The notes under the pieces: model-generated
What the model was told of the DNA's origin: nothing
Databases searched by the model: none
What the model saw: the letters and a program-made list of their open reading frames with translations, nothing else
Shown here: positions 14,768 to 22,178 of the stretch, one piece after another
Position numbering within the stretch: position 1 is the stretch's first letter
How the letters are laid out: every line of letters begins with the position of its first letter
Translations under genes and position numbers: made by a program
IMG/VR virus record: IMGVR_UViG_3300043787_000096
Span: 1-51,630 of that record
Source: a virus
Length of the DNA stretch: 51,630 nucleotides
Reading direction: 5' to 3' (one strand)

Positions 14768-15123
14768 GGCATGATCCCGCTCCCGGCCAGCGACACCTCA
14801 GCGCGCATCGCGGCGCTGAGGGACCGGCCTGTCTCGATCTGGACCTTGATGGTGGCGATACGCCCGCGGCAGGCCCGGAGCACCTGCTCGGCGATCTCCG
14901 CGTCGAGCTTCTCCGTCGCCGTCGCCAGGACCGCCTTGTGCTTGCGGACGTCCATCGCGCCTTCGGCGGACAGGAACGCCCGCGAGTAGGCGAGTTCGTA
15001 GGCGTGCCGCGTCGTGACCGCCTTGCGGTCGAGCACGTCGGCGCCGCTGGTGGCCTTGTCGAGTTGCCGGGACAGGTCGGAGAGCCGGGCGGCGATGTCG
15101 CCGAGACCGGGCGCGCTCATCAT
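14764..15123 (-). CDS. Hypothetical helical protein of the recombination cluster
   Basis: Product of 119 residues, starting with two consecutive ATG codons (15123, 15120). It is nearly all alpha-helical, with heptad-like stretches (ARLSDLSRQLDKATSGADVL, and EKLDAEIAEQVLRACRGRIA). It sits between the exonuclease and the gene following ERF, a place where phages often have short helical accessory proteins. Role unknown. Confidence 0.65.
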   Translation of the reverse strand: MMSAPGLGDIAARLSDLSRQLDKATSGADVLDRKAVTTRHAYELAYSRAFLSAEGAMDVRKHKAVLATATEKLDAEIAEQVLRACRGRIATIKVQIETGRSLSAAMRAEVSLAGSGIMP

Positions 15124-15761
15124 TCCCGCGCTCCCGTCTCCGGCTCCCGGTCGTCCGCCTCGTCACCGGCGGCCGGGAGGGCGAGCGCCCCCAGCTCGAT
15201 GCCCGCCAGCTCACCGGCCTGCCACGCGGCCATGATCTGCTCGCGGCGCTCCTTCGCCCCGCGCCCGTTGAAGGCGAACGACCCGGTCGGCCTGTGGTGC
15301 TCGATCTCGGCGAGCAGGGTGTCCCCGGTTTCCTCGTCGATGAGCTTGCCGCCGCTGTCGATCAGCTCTTTCAGCAGCGCCTCGCGGTTCGCCGGGCGGA
15401 TCCGCTCCCGGACGGTGCCAGGGAAGCATGCCTTGACCATGGCGATGATCTCCGCGTCCGACCACGCGGACGTGATCACGTACTCCTCGATCGCCTCCGG
15501 GTTGTGCTCCCGGAACCATGCCATCAGCGTGCTCTCGGCAACGGTCACGGACTCCGAGCCGTCCTTGATGGAGATCATGCCGATCTCCGATCCGTCCGGG
15601 AGGGTGACCGCCTGCTGCGGGTGGCCGTCCACGGTGCGGACCACCCGGAACACCGGCTCGGCGGCCTTGCGCGCCTTCGCGTACTCGGCTTCCACCGCCT
15701 TGCCGAGGGCCTCCAGGGCGGCGACCCTCAGCGCGTGCTGGCGGGGTGTCATCTCGGTCAC
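15120..15761 (-). CDS. Hypothetical protein downstream of ERF recombinase
   Basis: Product of 213 residues, GTG start at 15761 (GTGA). The centre has a beta-rich region (TLPDGSEIGMISIKDGSESV) and a helical region (SDAEIIAMVKACFPGTVRER). It ends with an acidic tail. Genes in this place in phages often encode an exonuclease partner of the annealing protein, but I see no nuclease motif here. Not recognised. Confidence 0.7.
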   Translation of the reverse strand: MTEMTPRQHALRVAALEALGKAVEAEYAKARKAAEPVFRVVRTVDGHPQQAVTLPDGSEIGMISIKDGSESVTVAESTLMAWFREHNPEAIEEYVITSAWSDAEIIAMVKACFPGTVRERIRPANREALLKELIDSGGKLIDEETGDTLLAEIEHHRPTGSFAFNGRGAKERREQIMAAWQAGELAGIELGALALPAAGDEADDREPETGARE

Positions 15762-16687
15762 GCCGCCTTCCTCGCCTCGTCTGCGGCCTGCGGGAAGCGG
15801 GCGCGGATCGCGGCGAAGATGCGGTCCGCGCGGGCGGCGTCCATCTGGCCGCCCTGGAACAGCTCCCTCAGTTCCGCGACTGCGGCTGCTGCTTCCTCGT
15901 CGCCTGCGAGTCCCTCGACCTTCGCCGACCACGGGTCCTCCGGATCCAGTACGGCGGCCCTCTGCTGCGCGGCGCGCCCGAGGTCCTCGATGCGCGCCCG
16001 GAGGATCTCCTGGACGCGCAGGGCGTCGTCCTTCGTGCACTGCCCCGCGTGGGCCTTCTCGGCGGATTCCTTCCAGAGCGCCCGGCAGCCTTGGGCGTCG
16101 GGGATGCTCGCGGCACGGGCGAGCGCGTCGTCAAGCCATCCCTGATCGGCGGCGGCCTGCGTCTCCTGTGGCGCCTCGGCGGAGGCGCGCCCTGAACGCG
16201 GGCCGCGGCCGTTCGCCGGGCGCTGTGCCGGGACCGCGTTATCGAACACGTCGCCCGCCGATCGCTGGTGCCGGTCCTCGGCGGCGGCCGCGTCGTCGTC
16301 GTCGCTGTCCGGCGCCACGCCGGTCACGGCGCACAGGCAGTACCGGCGCGCGTACGTGATCGCGGAGCCGATCTGCTGCGGCGAGCCGCCTGATGGCAGC
16401 GGGTACATGCCGTCCTCGCGCTCGCCCGCCACGTGCATCAGCGAGTAGGCGAGAACGAACTGCCCGTCGATCAGCGTCGGGCGGGACGTGAACGACAGCC
16501 CGAGCGCCCCCATGAGGGGCAGCACTTCCGCGCTCACGTCGGCCAGGTCGGCGTACTTGTAGGTGTAACCCTGCTTCCCGTCCTTGCCGGGAACCTTGGC
16601 CGTCTCGCCCTTGCCGATCTTCGGCAGCCGGGTCTGAAGGGCGGCCAGCGCCTCGAACAGGCTTCCCGGCACAGTCGTCTCGCTCAT
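15758..16687 (-). CDS. ERF-family single-strand annealing protein
   Basis: Product of 309 residues. The ERF signature is clear: YTYKYADLADVSAEVLPLM (about 41-59), then GGSPQQIGSAITYARRYCLC (about 99-118) and AVTGVAPDSDDDD. Such proteins form rings that anneal complementary single strands during phage recombination or circularisation. The C-terminal half is a variable linker and helical tail. Together with the DEDDh exonuclease it forms a RecA-independent recombination set. Confidence 0.9.
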   Translation of the reverse strand: MSETTVPGSLFEALAALQTRLPKIGKGETAKVPGKDGKQGYTYKYADLADVSAEVLPLMGALGLSFTSRPTLIDGQFVLAYSLMHVAGEREDGMYPLPSGGSPQQIGSAITYARRYCLCAVTGVAPDSDDDDAAAAEDRHQRSAGDVFDNAVPAQRPANGRGPRSGRASAEAPQETQAAADQGWLDDALARAASIPDAQGCRALWKESAEKAHAGQCTKDDALRVQEILRARIEDLGRAAQQRAAVLDPEDPWSAKVEGLAGDEEAAAAVAELRELFQGGQMDAARADRIFAAIRARFPQAADEARKAA

Positions 16688-16935
16688 TCCGTCCCCCCTG
16701 CCCGCAGCCCGAGGGCCGCGATGATCTCCCCGGCGTCCTGCGCGGCCTCGACCGCGCGGCGCATCTCCTGGTAGGCCGCCGTGTCGGCGGCGTCATTGCC
16801 GTGGCCCTCGCACCGGTCCCCGGCGGCGTCGCGGCAGCCGGCGCAGCCGTAGGTGTCCGGCTCGCGCCCGGCGATCGCGTCATCGATGAGGGCGAGCATC
16901 CTGGCCTTCAGCGGCAGCCCGGTCATGACGTTCAC
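16684..16935 (-). CDS. Small hypothetical protein with Cys/His cluster
   Basis: Product of 83 residues, GTG start at 16935. YGCAGCRDAAGDRCEGHGND suggests one zinc site in the middle; both ends are helical. It lies directly before the ERF gene with ATGA overlap, so it is made with it. Function unknown. Confidence 0.6.
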   Translation of the reverse strand: MNVMTGLPLKARMLALIDDAIAGREPDTYGCAGCRDAAGDRCEGHGNDAADTAAYQEMRRAVEAAQDAGEIIAALGLRAGGTE

Positions 16936-17444
16936 CCGTGCACCTCCCCGGCGTCGGCGAGGCCGTCAACCTCGACGGTGCGGCCCGTCGGCGTGAACTC
17001 CGCCGCCTCCGCACTCAGCGCCAGTTCGCCGGCGCGGGCATCCCTCGCCTGCATCAGCGCCGCGAGGGCCGCGTCAAGCTGCGCGTCCGTGCTGTACTCC
17101 ACGACGTAGCGCAGGTTCTTGTTCTGCCCGAGGATCACGCCGGCCACGACAGAGCCGTCCGGGCAGGTCCGGATCACGCCCTTCATGGCGCCGGCCAGCG
17201 GCATCCGCGCCCCCAGCGACCCGTCCGGGCCGATGGTCGACAGGTACACCGGGGTCACGCGGCGCGGCAGCTCCGGGGCACCGGGAAGGTCTGCCGTCAT
17301 CGCCGCGTTGAGCTGCCCGGACGGGGTTTCCTCTTCGGCAGGGGGGGCCGGGAGCGGCATCTCGTCCGCGGGGTGCTCCCGGTGCCCGTCAGGCTTGCCG
17401 GGGCCTGCGACGTGCCTGCCGCGCCTGCTGAACGGAGTGTTCAT
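16932..17444 (-). CDS. Hypothetical protein
   Basis: Product of 170 residues. The first 60 are Pro/Glu-rich and probably disordered; the rest (TPVYLSTIGPDGSLGARMPL, then VVAGVILGQNKNLRYVVEYS) looks like a small beta-rich domain with a helical tail. No family recognised. Part of the ERF operon. Confidence 0.6.
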   Translation of the reverse strand: MNTPFSRRGRHVAGPGKPDGHREHPADEMPLPAPPAEEETPSGQLNAAMTADLPGAPELPRRVTPVYLSTIGPDGSLGARMPLAGAMKGVIRTCPDGSVVAGVILGQNKNLRYVVEYSTDAQLDAALAALMQARDARAGELALSAEAAEFTPTGRTVEVDGLADAGEVHG

Positions 17445-17800
17445 GCCGCAGCCGCCTTCAGCGCCGCGATGCGCGCCCGCTCGTCAGCGATCTCCCGCTG
17501 TGCCTCCAGCGTCCCCGCGGCCCGCTCGGTGACGTACGGGTCGACGCAGGCGACGTAGCGGACGTGCCCGAACCGCCTCTCCGCGATCTGCACGCCGTTG
17601 CCGTCACGGCCGGTCCGCACGCCCCAGTCCTCGGCGATCAGCCGGAGCCGCTCCAGCCGCTCGGCGACCGTGGAGCCGGGTACCCGCTTCTGGATCACGA
17701 TGTCCTCGTCGTGATCGTGGGCGGCGACGAAATCGGCGAAGCGGCGCACGTCGTCGGCGAGGGTGTCAGCGCAAGCCGCTGACGTGGGAGTAGTCGTCAT
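17441..17800 (-). CDS. Hypothetical protein, first gene of the ERF operon
   Basis: Product of 119 residues. The ATG at 17800 has AAAGGA 9-10 nt upstream. It shows DDVRRFADFVAAHDHDEDIV, then PGSTVAERLERLRLIAEDWG, and a DPYVTERAAGTLEAQREIAD helix. No motif recognised. It follows a hairpin at 17855-17878, so a promoter or processing site lies just upstream. Confidence 0.65.
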   Translation of the reverse strand: MTTTPTSAACADTLADDVRRFADFVAAHDHDEDIVIQKRVPGSTVAERLERLRLIAEDWGVRTGRDGNGVQIAERRFGHVRYVACVDPYVTERAAGTLEAQREIADERARIAALKAAAA

Positions 17801-17854
17801 CCCGGTGTGTCCTTTCAATCAGTCAGTTATCGTGGGTTTGCCGGTGTGTCCGGT

Positions 17855-17878
17855 GCCGGGACGGTCACTCGTCCCGGC
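17855..17878 (-). terminator. GC-rich hairpin between two minus-strand operons
   Basis: GCCGGGACG at 17855-17863 pairs with CGTCCCGGC at 17870-17878 around a 6-nt loop (9-bp stem). It sits after the stop of 17888-18379 and before the start of 17441-17800. On the minus strand no T-run follows, so it would be a weak terminator or a processing hairpin; on the plus strand TTTAATTC follows it. Confidence 0.45.
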
Positions 17879-17887
17879 TTTAATTCG

Positions 17888-18379
17888 TTAGGCGGCGCTC
17901 TCCGCGCCGGCGTCCTTAGCGGCCAGCCCGGGGAGGACCTCGCCGACCGTCTTGCCGTCCGCGAGCAGCGGGCGGACCTTGTCATAGAAGGCCAGGAATG
18001 CAGCCCGCTCCCGCTCGGCTGCTTCCCGTGCCCCGTTCATCTGGTTCTCGGTGCGCGCCCAGAGGATGTTCCGGGCGCTGTCGAGGTCGTGCGCGGTCAT
18101 CGACGCGACCTCGGACGCCTTCTTCGGGGTGACCCGGAGGGTGGCGGGGAGGTCGGGGAACATCTGCGCCTGGAAGAGGTCGCCGCCGCTGGTGTGCTCG
18201 GCGACCCACCTGCTGAGCAGGCGGAGGGCCTCCGTGGCACCGAGGTCGGCGAGGTACCCGGGGTGGTCGTTCACCGTCTTGATCACGTCGGCGTCGGCCT
18301 CGGCGCGGGTCTTCTGGCCGCCGAGGACTGCGGCGCCGTTCCCGGCGATCGCGGTCGCGAGCCATGGCGGGGTCTTCAT
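17888..18379 (-). CDS. Hypothetical protein
   Basis: Product of 163 residues, ATG at 18379 overlapping the preceding stop (ATGA). Mostly helical (HDLDSARNILWARTENQMNG), with a TPKKASEVASM region. It is the last gene before the 17855-17878 hairpin. Not recognised. Confidence 0.65.
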   Translation of the reverse strand: MKTPPWLATAIAGNGAAVLGGQKTRAEADADVIKTVNDHPGYLADLGATEALRLLSRWVAEHTSGGDLFQAQMFPDLPATLRVTPKKASEVASMTAHDLDSARNILWARTENQMNGAREAAERERAAFLAFYDKVRPLLADGKTVGEVLPGLAAKDAGAESAA

Positions 18380-18858
18380 GCGGGCCTCCGGAGGGGGACG
18401 ACGTTCGTGTCAAAATCCGCCGTCAAATCCGTGGCGGATTTTGACGGGGAGTCTTGACGGGAGATGGTCGAGTCGACCGACATCAGCCATTCGCTGATGA
18501 GATTCGCGGCCGTCTGGTGGCTGATGCCCTTCGCCCGCCCGATCTCGCGGAGCGTCATGCCGCCGTCAGCGAGGGCGGCGCACTCCTGCGCGAGCCGCCT
18601 GCGCTCGCGGGCCTTCTTCTCCTGCTTCTCGGTCGCCGGCCTCTTCCCGGCGGCCGGGGCGGCGCGGACGAGGGAGCGGACGAAGCGGGCGACGAGGAGG
18701 CGGGCGAACTCGGGGTCGTCGGCGAGCACCTTGCCCGTGATGGCGGCGACGGCGTCCTCGGCCGTCTCGTCCAGCCCGGCCGCGACCGCGCGGGCGCGGT
18801 GCAGGCGGACCTCGAACTGGAGCCAGCCGGGCATGTCCTGCCAGGTGCGGTCGCTCAC
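18376..18858 (-). CDS. HTH protein, probable DNA-binding regulator
   Basis: Product of 160 residues. A helix-turn-helix is visible at about residues 98-120 (GMTLREIGRAKGISHQTAAN), after a basic Lys/Arg/Glu helix. The C-terminal 30 codons carry a perfect 13-bp inverted repeat in the DNA (18409-18445). It follows an Xre regulator with GTGA-type coupling, so it may be part of the lysogeny or maintenance control. Confidence 0.65.
   Translation of the reverse strand: MSDRTWQDMPGWLQFEVRLHRARAVAAGLDETAEDAVAAITGKVLADDPEFARLLVARFVRSLVRAAPAAGKRPATEKQEKKARERRRLAQECAALADGGMTLREIGRAKGISHQTAANLISEWLMSVDSTISRQDSPSKSATDLTADFDTNVVPLRRPA
18409..18445. repeat. 13-bp perfect inverted repeat in the 3' end of an HTH gene
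   Basis: GTCAAAATCCGCC (18409-18421) and GGCGGATTTTGAC (18433-18445) are exact complements around an 11-nt loop that itself contains GTCAAATCC. It is AT-richer than the surrounding DNA. It could be an operator or an RNA hairpin within the message. Confidence 0.6.
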
Positions 18859-19103
18859 GCGGCCACCGGCATCAGGTCGGCGACCTTGCAGCCGTACGTG
18901 CCGGCGAGGGTGACCAGTGTCGTGACGCGCGCCGAGTGGGTGCCGCGTTCGAGCTCAGAGAGGTGACTGTAGGAACATCCGGCCTTCGCCGCTGCCTGAC
19001 GGAGGGTCATTCCCGCTTCGAAGCGCCGGCGGATCAGCCGGGTGGGATCCTGGCTGAGTTCCCGGGGTGCCGCGGTCTTGACGCTCTCGGGGTGATCGCT
19101 CAT
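18855..19103 (-). CDS. Xre-family repressor-like protein
   Basis: Product of 82 residues if started at the ATG at 19103 (earlier ATG codons at 19121 and 19139 are possible). HTH: RRRFEAGMTLRQAAAKAGCS, then YSHLSELERGTHSARV. It is divergent from another HTH protein (19250) across a short region with three GTTCGGAC sites, the layout of a CI/Cro-type switch. Confidence 0.78.
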   Translation of the reverse strand: MSDHPESVKTAAPRELSQDPTRLIRRRFEAGMTLRQAAAKAGCSYSHLSELERGTHSARVTTLVTLAGTYGCKVADLMPVAA

Positions 19104-19249
19104 GCTGATCAAAGTAGCCATAACTGAGTCCGAACGCAAGATGTTTCGTTCAGTTTTCTCGTAACGCGCGGGTAACTGGATATCGGGGGGCGAAGGTAGT
19201 AGCGTTCGGACCTAGTTCGGACAGTTAGCGATGGGAAGTCAAGCAGGCC
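19104..19249. promoter_or_regulatory. Divergent switch region with three GTTCGGAC operators
   Basis: GTTCGGAC occurs at 19204-19211 and 19215-19222 (11 bp apart, one helical turn) and in reverse orientation at 19128-19135 next to the left gene's start. GTAAC is also repeated at 19162-19176. The region is relatively AT-rich. These sites are well placed to control both divergent regulators. Confidence 0.6.
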
Positions 19250-19840
19250 ATGGAAAAACCGCCGCCGCCGCCTGAGGCCGCGCTCATCCGCGTGGCACTG
19301 GACGCCGCAGGCTTCACGGCCAGAGAGGCCGCCGCGAGAGCGGGCATCAGCAAGGCGCGCCTGTCCCAGATCGCCGGCGGGTACGAGACACGCGGCGACG
19401 TCGCCAAGGTGGTCCACGCGAAACCGGGAACGCTGGCCCGCGTCGCCCGCCACCTCGGCATCACCCCCGAGCAGCTCGAAACCGAGGGCCAGCGCCGGGA
19501 CGCCGCGGAGGTGCTGCGGGAGATCCTGCGCCGCGAGCCCGCGGCCGAGCCGGAGCCGCCACCGAGACCGGACGATCCCTCCGACGTGCGTCTCTACCTC
19601 GTCGACGCCACCGATGCCGCGCTCCGCACCGACGCGGACATCATCGCCGCGGCAATCGACGCCGGGACGTTCACGCCCGCGGACTCCGTCGAATCCGTCA
19701 TCCTGCGCCAGCAGTGGGACTCCGGCAGGAAGGCGGCGGAGATCGCGAACTTCAGGGCGCGGGTCGCGGCTCACGACACCCGCGCGCGCCGCCGTGCCCA
19801 GTTAGCCGGCGGCAATGTAACGATGGGGCAAAACACGTGA
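19250..19840 (+). CDS. HTH regulator, divergent partner of the Xre repressor
   Basis: Product of 196 residues. The N-terminal HTH (ALDAAGFTAREAAARAGISK, then ARLSQIAGGYETRG, and GTLARVARHLGITPEQL) is of Xre type. The remainder is a helical region of unknown fold (DSVESVILRQQWDSGRKAAE). Its start follows the paired GTTCGGAC sites. Probably one arm of a lysogeny or copy-control switch. Confidence 0.75.
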   Translation: MEKPPPPPEAALIRVALDAAGFTAREAAARAGISKARLSQIAGGYETRGDVAKVVHAKPGTLARVARHLGITPEQLETEGQRRDAAEVLREILRREPAAEPEPPPRPDDPSDVRLYLVDATDAALRTDADIIAAAIDAGTFTPADSVESVILRQQWDSGRKAAEIANFRARVAAHDTRARRRAQLAGGNVTMGQNT

Positions 19841-19953
19841 ACAATCAGGCAATGATGCGCGACTGACAGGCAGGCAACTGCACAACCGCGCCGCACCAGC
19901 CGCCCCGGAGGGAGCGGCACCGCGGGGCGCGGGGGTACCTGAGGGGGGGACCT

Positions 19954-20829
19954 ATGACGGGACGATCGCGGCCTGCGGTGCCCGGACCCGAGGAAGAGAC
20001 CGGCCGTTACGCGCAGGAACGGCTCATGCGGCAGATCATGGCCGCGCTCGAGCGCAACCGCGCCGCGCTCGAGCGCGCCGAGACGGCGTTCGCGGCCTGC
20101 GAGGGCGGCCCCCGCCTGACCGCCGCCGGGCAGCTCGCCGACACGGCGGCGGCACTGGAGCGGCTCACCATGGGCATCCGGGCCTTCGGCGGGGTATCCG
20201 AGGTCGCCGCTGAGGCGTTCGACATGGGCGTCGACTACGCCGATCAGCGGGCCCGGCAGGCCCCCGCCGCGCCGGCCGGCAGGCGTCCCCGCCATGCCGC
20301 AGAACCGCAGCGCCCGGACCTGCGGCTGCTCTCCGCGGTCGTCATCCCCGCCGCGGCTCTCGCCGCGCGCCGCGCCGCGGTCCATGCCGCCCACGCGGGC
20401 CCGGCCGCGATGACCGGGGTCGCTGTCGGCGTCGCCGGGCTCGCCGTGCCCGGACTGGTGTGGCTGAGCGCTCCGGGCCACTCCCCGGAGCCTGCCCGCG
20501 CCGTCATCGTCGCGGCCGCGACGGCTCCCGCGCCGGGAGATCCCGCCGTGCTCACGCCGCGGCAGCACGAGGATGCTCACGCGGTCTCCGTGTGCGCGCC
20601 GGCGAAAGCAACGCCCGCGGCGGTCAAGGCCAAGGCCACCGTGGCGGCTCCCGTCGCGCCCCCGCTGCCGGTCCGGGCGTCCGCCAGTGTCCGCGTCAGC
20701 GCCTCCCCGGTCCCGTCCGCCGTCGTCACGGCGGCCGCATCCCCGTCGCCTGCGGCCAGCGCTTCGGCGACGGTCCCTGTCCGGGCCGTCCGCGGGGCGC
20801 ACCGCAGGCGCCCCCGCCACGCCGCCTAG
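19954..20829 (+). CDS. Membrane protein with Ala/Pro-rich extracellular tail
   Basis: Product of 291 residues. A GAGGGGGGG ribosome site precedes the ATG. Residues 20-100 are helical with several ALERAE/AALERL repeats (possible coiled coil). A single membrane segment (about 150-172, MTGVAVGVAGLAVPGLVWLS) is followed by a low-complexity Ala/Val/Pro/Ser tail ending in basic residues. The 19841-19953 gap before it shows no clear signal. Function unknown. Confidence 0.65.
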   Translation: MTGRSRPAVPGPEEETGRYAQERLMRQIMAALERNRAALERAETAFAACEGGPRLTAAGQLADTAAALERLTMGIRAFGGVSEVAAEAFDMGVDYADQRARQAPAAPAGRRPRHAAEPQRPDLRLLSAVVIPAAALAARRAAVHAAHAGPAAMTGVAVGVAGLAVPGLVWLSAPGHSPEPARAVIVAAATAPAPGDPAVLTPRQHEDAHAVSVCAPAKATPAAVKAKATVAAPVAPPLPVRASASVRVSASPVPSAVVTAAASPSPAASASATVPVRAVRGAHRRRPRHAA

Positions 20830-21629
20830 CGGCGCTTGACCGCCACCGCGGCCAGCACCTCCATCACGGCCGCGGGCGCGGGCGCTGACGGCCCCCAGTC
20901 GCCCCGCCAGCGGCGTGCCGGGACCACTCCGGGGGGAACGATGTCCAGGCCGGCCAGGAACGACGCCAGGGCCTGCGGCGAGTGGTTGTGCACCTGCGCC
21001 GCCTCGTAGGTTTCCCGGAGCCGGGGAATCCGCGCCGCGTCGCGGGCGTACCCGGCCGACAGCGCGATGCACGATCCGGGAGCCACGGCAGCGGCGTAGG
21101 CGCTGACGATCCGCCGTGCCTCCGCGGGGCTCATGAAGTGCAGGACGGACGCGATGAGCACGCACGCCGGCTCGCTGAAATCGAGGGTCTCCCCGGCCAG
21201 CGCGAGCACGGCCCCGGTGCCGGTCAGGTCCGCGTCGACGGCCGCGACCGCCGGCCCCTCCTCGGCGGCGAGGGCGGCCAGGTGCTCGGCGGCCACCGGG
21301 TCGTTGTCGACGTAGGCGGTCAGCGCCGACGGGATGACCTCGCGGGCGACCTGGTGCGGCATCGGGTCCAGCGGAAGTCCCGCGCCGAGGTCGAGGACCT
21401 GCGCGATCCCCTGGTGCGCTGCCCACCGGACCGCCCGTGCCGTCCACGCCTTGTTGTCCCTCGCGACGGCGGTCACGTCGGGGTTGGCCTCGCGGATCAG
21501 CTCGGCCGCGCGCCGGTCGGCCGCGAAGTGCGTGGACCCCCCGGCGAGGTAGTTGTATATGCGCGCCACGTTCGGTCTCGTCGTATCCGTCTCGCGGTGG
21601 TCGTGCCTCTCGGGGCGCGTGGCGGCCAT
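20826..21629 (-). CDS. SAM-dependent methyltransferase of the actinobacterial DUF574 type
   Basis: Product of 267 residues, the usual family size. Family marks are TTRPNVARIYNYLAGG near the start, QVLDLGAGLP (SAM site), YVDNDPVAA, and DFSEPACVLIASVLHFMS. These proteins are common in actinomycete chromosomes, often near Xre regulators, and act on unknown substrates. The ATG at 21629 fits the length; a GAGAGGA site lies about 10 nt upstream. Convergent with the membrane protein, with stop codons overlapping. Confidence 0.88.
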   Translation of the reverse strand: MAATRPERHDHRETDTTRPNVARIYNYLAGGSTHFAADRRAAELIREANPDVTAVARDNKAWTARAVRWAAHQGIAQVLDLGAGLPLDPMPHQVAREVIPSALTAYVDNDPVAAEHLAALAAEEGPAVAAVDADLTGTGAVLALAGETLDFSEPACVLIASVLHFMSPAEARRIVSAYAAAVAPGSCIALSAGYARDAARIPRLRETYEAAQVHNHSPQALASFLAGLDIVPPGVVPARRWRGDWGPSAPAPAAVMEVLAAVAVKRR

Positions 21630-21753
21630 GGCCCTGGCAGTCCTCTCGTGAGTGGTGCAGCGGGGATGCCGCGCGGGTCCGGGCGCGGCGCACGTCACTA
21701 TCCTGTCCCGCTCCGTCGCATTCTGTGAAGAGGCTGCGGGATCGCTGAAAAGG

Positions 21754-21792
21754 GGAACGCCCCCGGCGAGGTTGGGCACACGGGGGCGTTCC
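21754..21792 (-). terminator. Intrinsic terminator-like hairpin, minus strand
   Basis: GGAACGCCCCC (21754-21764) pairs with GGGGGCGTTCC (21782-21792), an 11-bp stem. On the minus strand the stem is followed by CCTTTTCAG, a short T-run. It would stop transcription coming from the small gene at 21903-22010 before the methyltransferase gene. The rest of 21630-21860 has no convincing gene; a GGATAGT -10-like element on the minus strand at about 21694-21700 may serve the methyltransferase. Confidence 0.6.
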
Positions 21793-21860
21793 GGGGAGGC
21801 ACCGCCCGGCCGCGTACCCGTCTGGGGACCTGGCACGCTTCGCGACGGTGCCCCGTCATG

Positions 21861-21900
21861 CCCGGCCCGGGGATTCGAGCGGGTGAATCCCCGGGCCGGG
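21861..21900 (-). terminator. Strong 16-bp hairpin just after the small peptide gene
   Basis: CCCGGCCCGGGGATTC (21861-21876) pairs perfectly with GAATCCCCGGGCCGGG (21885-21900) around an 8-nt loop. It begins 2 nt after the stop codon of the 35-residue gene at 21903-22010. Such a stem is among the strongest in the window and should end or protect that message. Confidence 0.7.
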
Positions 21901-21902
21901 GT

Positions 21903-22010
21903 CTACATGATGCCGATCAGGCCGTCGCCAGGCAAGTCGCGCTCGCACTCCGGCACCGCAGCTGGTTCCGGTTCGTCGTCCGTCTCGTCTGTCTCGTCGG
22001 GTCCTCGCAC
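21903..22010 (-). CDS. 35-residue acidic peptide gene between hairpins
   Basis: GTG at 22010 is preceded at optimal distance by AGAGGAGG, the best ribosome site in the region, and the frame ends TAG at 21903, 2 nt before a 16-bp hairpin. The product has an acidic leader-like part (DETDETDDEPEPAA), one cysteine and a Gly/hydrophobic end (LPGDGLIGIM). A precursor-peptide-like layout is possible, but no modifying enzyme other than the adjacent DUF574-type methyltransferase is seen. The frame is open further upstream without a start codon. Function unknown. Confidence 0.55.
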   Translation of the reverse strand: MRGPDETDETDDEPEPAAVPECERDLPGDGLIGIM

Positions 22011-22178
22011 GGATCCTCCTCTTCTCGGTGATTGTCCCGCTCCCGCTATCGAGGGGCCGCCGCCCGCTGGCACGGGGACCAGGGTGACCGGGCGGCGGCC
22101 GCACGGGCACGACCAGACGTCATCGCTGATCCGGGTCCACTGATGGATGTGGGGATGGCGGAGGCTCTGGCGTCGACA

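Noticed and set aside
14938-16359. 473-codon plus-strand frame
   Set aside because: Antisense to ERF and its neighbour; Ser/Arg-rich composition typical of GC-rich antisense frames.
20460-20888. Short plus-strand frame after the membrane protein
   Set aside because: Arg-rich, overlaps two better genes, no ribosome site.
19771-21693. 640-codon open frame on the minus strand
   Set aside because: Arg/Gly-rich shadow. It overlaps the well-supported membrane protein (19954-20829) and the DUF574-type methyltransferase in other frames.
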